Positions 25,392 through 38,000 of a DNA stretch of 64,000 bases are shown here, piece after piece. The notes beneath the pieces were generated by a model. The model was not told the DNA's origin and did not search any database. It saw only the letters and a list, made by a program, of their open reading frames with translations. The stretch is taken from NCBI GenBank assembly GCA_947652115.1, contig OX393569.1:13643151-13707150 (forward strand), in the 5' to 3' direction. Positions within the stretch are counted from its first letter, which is position 1, and each line of letters begins with the position of its first letter. The translations under genes and the position numbers were made by a program. Source of the stretch: Blastomussa wellsi. Its lineage: Eukaryota; Cnidaria; Anthozoa; Scleractinia; Plerogyridae.

Positions 25392-28300
25392 CTCTTCGTC
25401 ATCACAGTCATGCGTCCAATGTCCAAATACTAAAAAGAATGCCAAAAGAAACAGTACATTACAAAGTAGAATATACACTCCCCATTTGTTCAACCTCCTA
25501 AAGGTGGCAGGTCAGAGCTTAATATTGTGTCTCTAATTTCAATGTTTTTTCCGATGTCCAGAAAATTTCATTAAGGGAACGCACTTAGTGACTGCTTACA
25601 GAGTTTCCCATTAAAGAAATCGTAAATGGATAATGGATGTTTTGCCTGAGAGGATAAAATAACTCGACAATTTTAGAAAATGGATTTTATCCTCTTATCC
25701 TTATTGACCATTTTCGCATTGCCCATAATACACCTTGTTTACCCCCCAAAAATTTTTGCATAACCTTTGTTTCCCAATTCTCCTGGGTATTACAGTCGTC
25801 CCAAGAAAATCGAAAGACAATGGTTATGCAAATTTTTTTTTTGGGGGGGGGAAGGTCTATTATGGGCAATGCGAAAATGGTCAATACACTTGGAATACAT
25901 CTTTATCGTTTCAATGGTAAAATAGATTCCGTGTGAACACTTCAAAACAAAGTCGTTTTCGATGTAGTCTCGAGGTAGTGAAACCTATTAGAAACGATGC
26001 CTAAAACTTGCAAAAGCGGTAACAAACCACATCTTTACACCTGCCAAAGCCAATACTGGCCTTCTGTCAAGTTTCTCCATTCATTGTACCTTCACAGATG
26101 TCACAATAAGGTCTATCTTCATGTCTGTTGCCATGGTACTGAGTGCCCTGATTGTCGAGTGTACCAGAGGACTGGGTCGGACAGTCATCTGTATCATGTT
26201 GATCAAATACGTCACAGATGTCACAGAATAACCGCTGCTTTATGCCTGGCCTCGACGGCTCATCATCATCAGATCTGCAAACATTGACAACTCAGTCACT
26301 AAGTGTGTTGCCATGAGGTGGGTTGCTCTTTATTTGGTTTGGAAATTGCTAAAAATGTCTTTCTGGAAATATTCTAACGTAGAAAGGATTTCTTAACTCA
26401 GAAAAGCATATTCTCGTCCCCAGAGCCGCTTGTCCCTCTTAGCCGGCTGGGCCTGTCTAGGAACAGTTGATTTGATTGGCTAGAATCTAACAAAGGGAGT
26501 CTAATCACTGTCGTAAGATCGTTTAAAACGCTTGATTTGATTGGATTCCCCTTGTTAGATTCTCTAATAAAATCATTAGTCCCCATAGCCACTTGTTCCT
26601 CGTGCACAGGCCCTCCTGGCTAAGGGGAATATGAGGCCCTGGGACGAGAATGCCTTGCAAATTTTCAGGCTAAAAAGCTTGTAGACTGCACAGATCATTT
26701 TATTCATAGAGCCCACTCACAGAAAGCTTGACGAGGGTGCACACACAACAAGGACTGGGTTATTATAATCTTTCTCAGCATTTATTAAAATGTTTCCTTT
26801 CAAAAATTCAGCTGTGAGTAGTGATCCGATAAAAGCAAGTCAATTTAATGTCTATCCTGTCATAACATCCTTCGCGGACGTCTTTTGGGATCATCACCCA
26901 ATCTTTCCTCCTCGACTTGGGACAGGAAATCGGGACTTGTCACAAGAACATCTCTGCATAATCTTGTCGGTGTTGATTCTTGGGGCGGTGGAAAACGCGG
27001 ACACATTGTTGCGGTCAGATTTTTCCCTGTTTGCCCGCTACATAAAATTTGTGTCCGAGACCAAAAAAATGTTTCTGATTTTATTCAGAAACATTCTGTG
27101 TTCGCAACAAATGTTTCCCCGATTGCACGCGGAAGGAAACGTCAAAAGCAGCAATGTGTCCTTTTCCACTGCCTTTAAATGTTGTATATCACACTTACAT
27201 ATCAAACATGGCGCCGTTCCTGTTAGGAATGTCTCCCATCATTAACATCTCGATCTTCTTCTCCTGTTCCACTGTTTTCCTCTAAAAAGGAAAAACAGCA
27301 GTGGTCACACATACACACATACTTCTTTGGCAAGGCAGGTCTGAACATGACAACCAAAGGGGTGGTGTGCACTTGCCATAAAAGGCTAACTAACCCGGGT
27401 CCTTTTAATTAATTGAACAAGCCGACAGTTCTGGAGGCATTTTTAAGTTCACTCGCCGAATTATTCCCCCACTCCACCCCACTGGAAAGCCTGCTCACAG
27501 GCTACGTCTTCCCTTTAAAAACTGCAAGGACGACGCTCCGTGATGACTTTCGGACTTTAATTCCATACGATGGGACCTAACCCCTCTATCTTAGTCTTAC
27601 AGCATTCTTCAAGTTCACTGTTATGCCGTATTAGATGGTCAGGATCAATCTGTCAAAGATTCATTGGACATCCCACAGTAAAAACAAATATTACCTGCAA
27701 ATCCACAATAACAGAATTCAAGAAGTCAACCTGTGCGAAAAAACACAAACTAGTATCACAAACTGAAGGGATGGTTTCAAGCGATTTTATCATGTAGAAT
27801 TGTGAATTTGTTAATTATGGTCGGGAATTAAGGTGCAAATCACTGGGACCACGTAATTAATTTTTGAGGCACAATGATTTTCGTAAGTCACAGCAGCATT
27901 AATTGTCATCATAGCATAGTGCCTGTAGCCGGTTTAGGGATTAAAGGCTACTGTAAACACAAATATTGCCAAACAATAAACGTTTTTGTTAGGAAAACTA
28001 TGGTATTGTGCCCTATCAACACATGTGGACATGAAAAACCCCACTCTCTAATAACCCCACTTAAAACATACATACTTTATTTGTCATGTAGGTCATTAAA
28101 ACTTAAAAGACGGCTAAAAAGCTGACGTGGACCTACAAACTAAAGTATAACTACAAAATTGTTATTAAAAAGATTAGAAAGATTAAAAAGGTCTCGAAAC
28201 AAATAAGGCTGATTAGCGACTTTCGGTACTTAACATGTAAAGCGACACACCCTCAATGTGCAGTTTAGCTATATCAAAAGCATGCGTTATAAGGCTCACC

Positions 28301-29054
28301 TGTGCCTCCGCGCTTCCCTTCTCAGCTTCAACTGCTTCTAACAAGTCTTGGGTTTCTCTGAGCTTACTTGCCATGGCTTCCACATCAGAACCTAAGAGAG
28401 GTGTACTGTACAGTTCAGTTGTGGCTGAATAACTACCTGTCTCTTTCCTAACTAAACTAATTCAGTAATAATGTGAATGAAATGCAATGATTCCTACAAA
28501 GCCTGGTTCACACTGGCTACATAAGGCCGACATAACGACAAGGTCACGCAAATGCAAAAAAGACCTTTTACTTATATTTTATGTCACCAGTGTGAACAAC
28601 ACAACATAACGACATAGTAGGAACATAATGACATAAAGCTACATGAACATAACGACATAAGGAAAAGATTGATCTTTTCCTCATGTCGTTATGTCGCTAG
28701 TGTGAACCAGGCTTTAGAATTGCGGAAGTAGATGTAAATGAAAAGCGATCCTCGAAGATAGTTTTCCAATTTAAGCCATTGGAAAACAAAGACGCCTGAA
28801 ATAATCAGGGCTTCAATGGGATTTGAACCTGTGACCTCTGTGGTACTGGTGCGATGCTCTACCATCTCAGCTATGAAGCCACACATTGGGAGCGAGGTCA
28901 ATTTATTGAGTTCATATTTTCCCGCGAGGAGTGTAATGACGAAAAGCATATGAAATATTCACATATGAACTGCGGATGTAGATGAAAATGAGAAATGATC
29001 ATCGCAGTTAATTTCCAATTCAAGCAATTGGATTAAAGAAGCCTGCAAAACTCA

Positions 29055-29085
<31 letters not shown>

Positions 29086-32000
29086 TGTCATACCGGTGCG
29101 ATGCTCTGCCACACTGTTAGAAGTCACACACTGTAGAAGCCACACACTGGGTCAGTTCAATCACAGTCCCGATTGAGCCCAAAGACCATTTCTCATTTAC
29201 ACACTAATTTAAACCTATTTTGAACATTTAAGTTTGAACTCATCTTTCTAACTGGGAAAGGTGCAGTGCTGATGCTCGCTCATCAGTCATAGCAAGGAAA
29301 AGCAGATTCCTACTCAAACACTCGTGTTTCTGCAATAATAAACGTTTACCTACAACAACCTTGAGTCACTGTGATTCACTGGAATTTATTTACCGGTTTG
29401 AAAAGTTATCTTACCTGCTGCGCTGAAAACTAGGGAGAACACTGGGGAAAACGAGCAGGCCTGCTATCAAACACTTGTGTAACGTTACTGTTTGGAACAC
29501 TCACCGCTCACAGATTGTTTGGGGGTGGCTCTAGGTTCACTGACACTCTTGGTCAGCCTGTCCTTGAGCAATCCAATCTAGAAAGGAGACAACTTAAAGT
29601 AAATAAATAATGCACCCAACTACAATTGGCTGGAAACATGAAAACATGCAGACAACAGACACGGTCTCTTTCAAACATGAAGTAGTACAGCCAAGGAGTT
29701 AATGAGAATTCCCTTTGCATCAAAGTCATTAAGAGAGTTACTTTTGACATGTTACACTATAGAGCAACCTAACAAAGTTATACCGCAGACATTGAGATGA
29801 TTCCAGACCGAATTGGACTCCACTCAGTCCAAAATATTACCATTGTTACAGATCATTGTTCATACATGTACTTGAAGGGCTAGGTACAACCATGCAATCA
29901 GTAAACTGGGTTTTTATGCAGAGTGTTTTCATTTCAAACACCAAAGTGATCCCTCTGGCCAATCAGAAAGGGACCAGTCAAAATTTAGAAACAAAGGCAT
30001 GCAGCCAGCACGTAACTCAGGGAAAACGAGTGTGAGTGAGTCGATATTGGTTTTGTTTTCACTTCTGTTTAGTTGGGAAAATAGCATGAGTTCTTTTTAG
30101 CCAATCACAAAGTGCAATAAAGCAAAACCATTGCAGTCCTGAATTCCTTTCAACAGTCAAATGAAAAGCACTCCAAGAACAGTTGACTCCCGGTTAAGTT
30201 AAATCTCACCTCTCTCTTATAACTATTGATTTCATCGTCTTTATTCTTTGCCAGTGATTCACTAGTCTGTAACTGCATCTTCAACCTTTCCCTCTCGGAA
30301 TCTGCAGCAACTTTTGCGTTATTCTCTCTATAAACAAAAGAATACCAGAGTTGACAGTACTATCTTTTTATAACATAGCAAGTAAATTCGTGTAATCGTT
30401 GAAGTGTAGCATATTTTTTTTCTCTGAAATGATAGAGAGCATTGAAAATGTTAAAACAATTGATTCATGAGTCAGCTGTGTGTTCATCGAGATATGAAGC
30501 ACTTGGAATGTTTGGAAAGCACTCAAGAAGCTAGAGTATCACCTCGTGCAACTCTTTTGTGCTCTCCAAAACTTCCTGCATGCTTCATATCTTGATGAAC
30601 GCACACTGACGCATGAATCAATTGTTAATTTATTTTCAATGGAGCAAACTTCTAAAAACAAATAACCTCGTTCTCCCCAAGATGATTTTCATTATTTTTT
30701 TCACTACGATAGTCACTAACTGTGATGCCAATATATTTACTTTATTTATCCATTGTCTAAACAATATTCTTTCGGGTTTATCTCGGTGTAAAAACCTGTG
30801 ACTTTTTTCTTTGTTATCAAGCTATTGCTTTTCTGTTCTATATTGTTTGGAGGTTCTTTGTTGTCTTGTTTGTTCTTTGTTTTACGTCACTAGTAACTTT
30901 CACAGGTTTTTACACTGAGGATGATTCTTTCCTTCTCCTACCTTGTTTTACATGCAAGGAGCTGGGATTTCATATCATCAATCTCTTTCTGTGCTTTTAC
31001 CACTGCTTCTGTCAGCTGTAAAACAAAAACTACAATTATTAATCCATGTGAGAATAAGTGTTGCACAAAAGTCAAACACAGGACAACTTACATCCTTTAT
31101 TAATTCTTTAGATAACCCCACATAACTAAATTGTCATAATTATTGAACCACTCACGTACAAGTATCAACTATGACACTACCCTGGCCTCAGGTTTTGTCT
31201 TCTTCCTTGTCGGTGCAGCACTCTATTTTTTGCCACTTAAGAACTCATTTTCATTGCTTCGTGCCTCTTTGATTGAGAAATAGAGAAGAGAAAACCTTGA
31301 AACCAGACGCATTTCTGAAGAACTGAACGTTTTGCCATACAAAGCACTACATAAATAGTTTTGAGTAGATCAAACCACATCATTCTGAATATTAATTTAT
31401 AATCCATTTGCTGGGTTTGGAGAACAGTGACTGGCTTATTCTTTACTGAGTGAGGGAAGGATGAGAGAAATTTCCCTTCAAAAACATGCATCTCACATTA
31501 GAGATTTAGTCAAATTCCATGGCTGATGGGTCTTGCTAGCGAAGTTTTACACATGACCATCTTAGAGCCTGGATCTCTTTCAACATGCTAACATATTCTT
31601 GGGTTCGCTGCAAAGTTTCTCAGGGGGGACACAAGTATGTCTGAAAGATATGCACTTTTCAAGAGTGTCTGGAAAGTGAAAACATTATTTTTATTAAATA
31701 TATTTATTGACAATTGCACAATTATACTAAACACTGAGGAAAACACTACACATTAATAATGAGTTACATAGGTTGCATGACAATAAAAAATGAAATTTTC
31801 ACGGATTGTAGATGTCACCAACCTTGTTGCTCTCAGCTTGAGTTTCAGCTTTAGCATTCTGTAGATCATCCACACTCTGTTGAAGTAATTGGTTTTGCTG
31901 CGTCAGGATGACCATTCGCTTGATTACTCGGTCTTTCTCTGCAAGGGCTTCCTTGCTGAGAACAAAAATATTATGAAACATTATGGTGCTGTTGATGCCA

Positions 32001-35000
32001 CTGATTTGTTTGCTGTTAATTAACTTGTGCAAACATCCTGCTTCCTGACCCCTTTGTGCCTGGAGATCACTCCTACCTAAGCACTCCTCACCCTTGGTAT
32101 CTACTAGCATCGTATCGCGAATGCTGTTCTCTTATTGGCTATGTTACTTACTACCTATTTAAACAATAGAGTGTTTCTGTCGAGGAACTATCAGCTGATA
32201 GTTGCCCCGCGGAAATTTGATGTTCTTAAAACAAATATTTGCCCAAGAAGCGAAGCTTCGAGGGCAAATAAGCTAGTTTTAAGAACATCAAATTTGCAAG
32301 GGGCAACTATCAGAACGATAGTTTCGAGACAAAAACACTCTATTGTCTTGATTGTTAACCACTACATTTTCTTCCGTGTGCACATTCACAAACTTGCATC
32401 ATGAGATTTGTGCTGCAAGCAGAAATGTACATAAAAACAAAAATTAGGCATGAAGCCCTCCAAATGCAGATCAATCAAACAGCGTTTTTTTTTTCTAACA
32501 AAAGTCCGTTTGTTTACAGAAAAATTTGACAGATGGGCACTATCCATCCAGGCATTTTCCTTGGACGGGCACTATGAGCTGATAGTGCCCTCCGGAGATA
32601 AACACTATCGCGTCACGTGTTTAATTTAGACCAATGAAAATAGGAGAAAATTTATTGGTGGACTATAATCTGTGTTAGAACCTGGGTAGCGGTTCTCAAC
32701 AAAATGACAGATGCTTCTTTAAGTTTATGAAGAGTTTCCAGTGTTGTTAAGTTTTGAACAGCTAGTAGATTTACACTAAACAATTTGATTATCCCATCTT
32801 GTGAAACTTGTGATGGAAATCTTGAGTTCATGATCTAATTGTTAAATAAAATAATGCAGCAAAAAAAGGTTTCCCAATTCCTCCCCATAGAGTTCCTATG
32901 CCCGTTATTCGCACGTTCTGTACTCGCCCAACTCTGTTGGCAATCATAATCTTAGTGTTGTCTTCAAACATTGTATTTGCAGGTGTACTTTACCATACAA
33001 AACCGGAGAAGGTAATTTAAATATGTTATGTTAATTAAATTCACCACATTAAAGACACAAACACTCACACTTCACTCCTTAATTTTGTGATCACTGTCTC
33101 TGCACCTGAAGCTGAGGAACTGAACTGTTGAAGTTCTTCTTCTTTGCTGTTTGCCAGAGATTTTGCAGATTCAACCTAAAAGCATCATCTAATTAACAAC
33201 TATTCAACCAAACACTGAGGTTAACAGGGAGATGACATTGCTCAAAAATGATTATTTCACGAGTTGCCAATTACCCATTGTTTTAGTAAACACCAACTAA
33301 TTTTAGTTCTCAAATATCAGAGAAATAGTTGAAGACCAAAGTAGTCCCTGGCACTCAATTTGTACATTAAGTACATCCCTCAATGCGAAGTCCAAAGCTT
33401 TTGTATGTTCTGACAAAAGTAAAGAAACACACTGTGTTGTAAGAAATTGCAATGTCTTTATTTCTCTGGTCCTTGCAGATTTTCCTCATGCTTACGACCA
33501 AACCCCTGTAATTCTGGGGTATTACAACGGTATAAAGATGCACAATATATACCTCTTTTTGAAGTTTTTCACAATCAGTCCTCATCTCATGTAGTTTTGT
33601 CTCCATGTCCTGCTTCTCCTTGTCACTGATGTTTTTTGCTTTATAAAGCTCATCTAGTTCTTCCTTTCGTTTAGTGTTTTCCTGTTACAAAGTACATGCA
33701 ATTTAATCTTGTTAATCAGCAATTGATCAGGACATTACCATCAAGACAGGAAGGTAACAAGATTTTGTTAACAACTTAAAGGTTGTTGGGTGCACCCTTT
33801 TGTTTTGCTGTTTGTCAATTATTTTTCATGTTGGCATACCATTCTGTTTCTGCAGATTAGCACCATTTGGGAACCTGTGCAGAGGCCTAACTAGCATCAA
33901 AATTGTACCAACAAGAGCCTCCAACATACCTGTGTTGCACTGTCAAATACTTTCACCAACTTTTGATGATCTTGATTGAGTGCAGAGTACTTGTCAGCAA
34001 GCTCCTGGAGCTTCCTATCCTTATCTCCCTGAGTCCCCATCATTACATTCTTTTCAGATTGCACAGATTCCACCTGTGTTCGTAGTGCTGCAAGCTCCTG
34101 AAGTGAAGCCTCGTAATCTGACTGTAGCTTACTGTGTTGTTCCTATTTTTTAATTGTAAACCAAGCATCAATGCGTTGAGTTTGGCTATGTTGCTGTAAA
34201 TACTGGCATTTGCACAGACACGTTTGCAGTACCACTAATGTGCAAGTGGTAAGTGCACTGGATTGAGCAGCCTAGCTTTGAGTACCAGACAGGGCACAGT
34301 GTTGTGTTCTTGGGCAAAAATGTTTGCAAACTTGTTGACAAAAGAATAAGAGAGAAACACATGCTTTACAACCCAGGTGAATAAATTGTTGTTATTACAT
34401 TGGATTATTCTTGTAAACACAAAACAAACTGATCAAGACATGTTGAATTTCGGTAATATACATAATAAATTTATTTATGTATGGAATTCACACAATGCAT
34501 CTGTTTAAAGCTCTGTTCACAGTATGAACCAACAAGTTGTACTTAATGTTTTGGGTTTTCCTCAGTGTAAAAACCTGTGACTTTTTTCTTTGTTTTTGAG
34601 CTATTGTTTTTCTGTTCTATATTGTTTGGAGGTTCGTTCCACATGTTTTTACACCGAGGATGAGCCAGTGTTTTACCTTTAAGCTAGATTTCTCCCTTAA
34701 TGTTTCTTCTTGTAGAGCTTTTACAGTTTGCAGATCTTGGGTTAGAGTGTTTATCTTTTCTGTTTTTTGTTTCATTTGCTCCTCATTTGCTGAAAGCTCA
34801 GTATCCTTGGCTTGCGTAAGATCCTGTAAACAATGCGAAAAGTAAAGCCAGTTTACCTTATATATAGTAGCCTGCGAACAGGCTCTCCAGTGGGGAAAAT
34901 TTGGGGAAAGTTCGGCTCGCTGGGAGCCTGCTCGCAGGCTATATATATAGTGACTGCTGCACTGGCTTGCATTGTCATAACTAAAAATATCAACAACAAA

Positions 35001-38000
35001 TTAATCAGAGTAAAGCCAAATTAAGGTTGCAAAATTTCACATGTATGTTCGGGTAAAGTCCCAGTGAATTCAGTTACAAAATATTAGTGGCACTTTAAAA
35101 ACATCAACTAGTGCAGGAACCATTATAAAAAACTTTAAATAAATATGCTAAAAACTAATAGTTTCAGTGTACCTTTAATTCTGCTTGGTGTGCTTTCTTC
35201 AGTGTTTCTTCATTTTTTAAGCTTTGTTCTAGTTTAGATTGCTACAAGGAAAAGGAAATCATACAAATGTGCCATCTTTTTCTTACACTTAAGTATAATC
35301 CAATACAGTCACCACCACTGTACCTTTTAATCTTACAGTCAAATTTGATGTTCCTGTATGGACAACTTAGACTACTTGCAGTCAGTGTTTTCTTCAAGTG
35401 TCAGAAAAGCAGTTCCATTTGGGGAACTGGACAAACACAAAAAGGTGATATGGACAAAAGAGGTTTGGGGCAAGACAAGAAAAAGCACTTGTCTCGCCTA
35501 AATCCCTCCTCACGTGCATTAATCCCTTGCCCACACTCTATATATTCTGAATTTTAAGAGAAAAACAGACTGCAAGCAGTATATAGATAATTCGATTCGC
35601 TCCGATGAAGGGCTAACGCTCGAAATGTCAGCTCACGAATCTCTTTACGGTGGCCAATTCACATTATCAACCCAGTTGATAAAACCAAATTATATTGTTA
35701 TACTTCCGACGCAGCATCACAGTTTCTTTAGAAACTTACCCCCTCTAGTCTATAGATAACTTTGCAGTATGGTGATTGACAGTTTACTTCAAGTTTAAAT
35801 GTGCAAGCAATTTGTTATCTTCACATGCCATTTCAAAGTTACTTATCACTGAGAACAAATTGCAAATTTTGTGAAAACAGGTCCTCCTTTCCTTTATGGA
35901 TCATCAATCACAGAACTACCATCTTCATTGAGAAAGCAGAATAAACACTTTGCCTTGTGGCTGCCTGGCATTGTGGGATTATTCGAACAAATAGTGCAAA
36001 AAAAACTTTTTACAGCACAAGAAGCCCAAGGTCGTTTTGCTATAATTCATTCTACAGGCTTTACATTTCACGACAATAACTTGCAAACCCAAAACAGCCC
36101 ACAGGGCATATAGAAAGCTATGATTTAAAAAGTTTGTTCCTGTACCAACAACATTCCTGTCGAGTTTGAAGGTCTTTGCATTTTAGATAAACATTTTTAG
36201 GGTTTTCATATGCAAAAAATTATAAGGAAATGTAACAGTCACCATCTTTTTATGTATGGTGGATCACTTCATTTCAGTGTTTTCCTTGCCAGTATAAGAA
36301 AGCAGCTGCAGAAATGTTAAAATAAAAGAAAAATAATAATTGCACGACTTACAAGGTTTTGCATCATATTCTCTGCAGTTCTGGTCTGGTCTTGGTGAGA
36401 TTTTTTTAATGTCTGCAAATCTTTGTTATGCAGCTCCTTGTAAACGAGAAATAAATAAATAATCTTCAGTGTTCAGCTTAACACTAACATTAATCTCAAG
36501 CACAAGGAATAAGCAAGTTTAAAAGAACTTCCATGTTAATAAGGGGGTTCTGCAATGGAGGATAGCCTTTACTGCAACACATTGGCAGAAAAAATAAAAG
36601 GGAGAGAAAAAAGACCTACCGGGGTATGAAATAAATATTATACATAAAAGGAGAAATACAATTAATATTTAATAATAGTAAATGATACTGTGCCCACACA
36701 GGAGATTTTTTTGCCAGTGGACTTTCTAATTCCTTCCCAGACTCTTTTAAACAACCATGGGTAAAAACGCCGAACAACTGGGGAATAAAAAGCAACACTT
36801 TGTAGAGTACAAGCCAAGTGTCGTATATAAGGACGTCTATATAAGTTATTGGCATTCAAGGGGTTAAAGAAATCAAAACTCAGATTACGAGCAGTTGGTG
36901 ATATGCTCCCGTCAATCAAAGCTTACTAAAGACCTTACATGGAAGGCATTTGTTTAATGAAATCCTTCAAAGTTGTTTATATATCAAAACTTTCTATATA
37001 AGGTTGGTATGAAATTTTGATTGATGGAAGCCAATTGCCAAATGCTTAAACTCGAAAGGTAGAGCTTGTTATTGAGTTTTAAGGCATGTACCTTGGCATG
37101 TGAAAGATCTTCAGAAAGCCTGCCAATCTGGATCTGAGCTTCAGCTGAAGATGATTTCAACTTATCCAAAATCCTACAAAGAAAATGTTCACATTTTGTT
37201 ATGGAGTCAACATAAAAATTAATGAGAAAAAACAACATCAAGAGCCCACAAAAAATACTTCTGCAAGCAAACAAACACTGTTTATTATTTCAAAAGAAAA
37301 AGAATATTGATAATGCAGGTATGGTGCAATTAAGATAATTTAATTAATTTTTAATTAATTAATAATATAATTAATATAATATAATTATGTTAGGTAAAAT
37401 AGTGCATCAAGATAGAGAAAAATGGAGTAATTACAGAGAAACAATTAAAGTATGCACAGTAATCAGTGAATCAAGGTTACAACAGACAATCCAACTTTTA
37501 TCAGTCATTATGATTAAATACATCAAAGATTATCATTCAAAAATATATTATAAGAGTTTTGTTATTAAGTGCAGTTTTTTTAACTTAATCTTTTAGTTTA
37601 ATTTATTTTTCTTAGTTAATTGCCACACAAATACAATAATGAGCTTAGTAATTTTGATAGGAGATTTTTCAAAAATTACTGATTACAAGGACAAAATTAT
37701 AGTATGAATAGGAGAGATGTATCAAACATGGTACAGGAAGACTGTATTTACCAACTAGGGAAAGGGGATTGATGTTGATCATCATACATAGTGTGATTGT
37801 GTGGTGACCAATCACAATAAAGTTCAGAATACACAAACAAACCTCAAAACCACAAACTACCGATAATTACCGGTGCTGTTTGCAATTTAGTTTTCTTGCA
37901 CCTGCTTGACGTTTTCCTTGTAACACGGTTACACTATATTTCTGGTGTTAATGGTTTTCTTAGTCTCCCAGTAAAATTCTGTACCAAAAGTACAAGTGAT

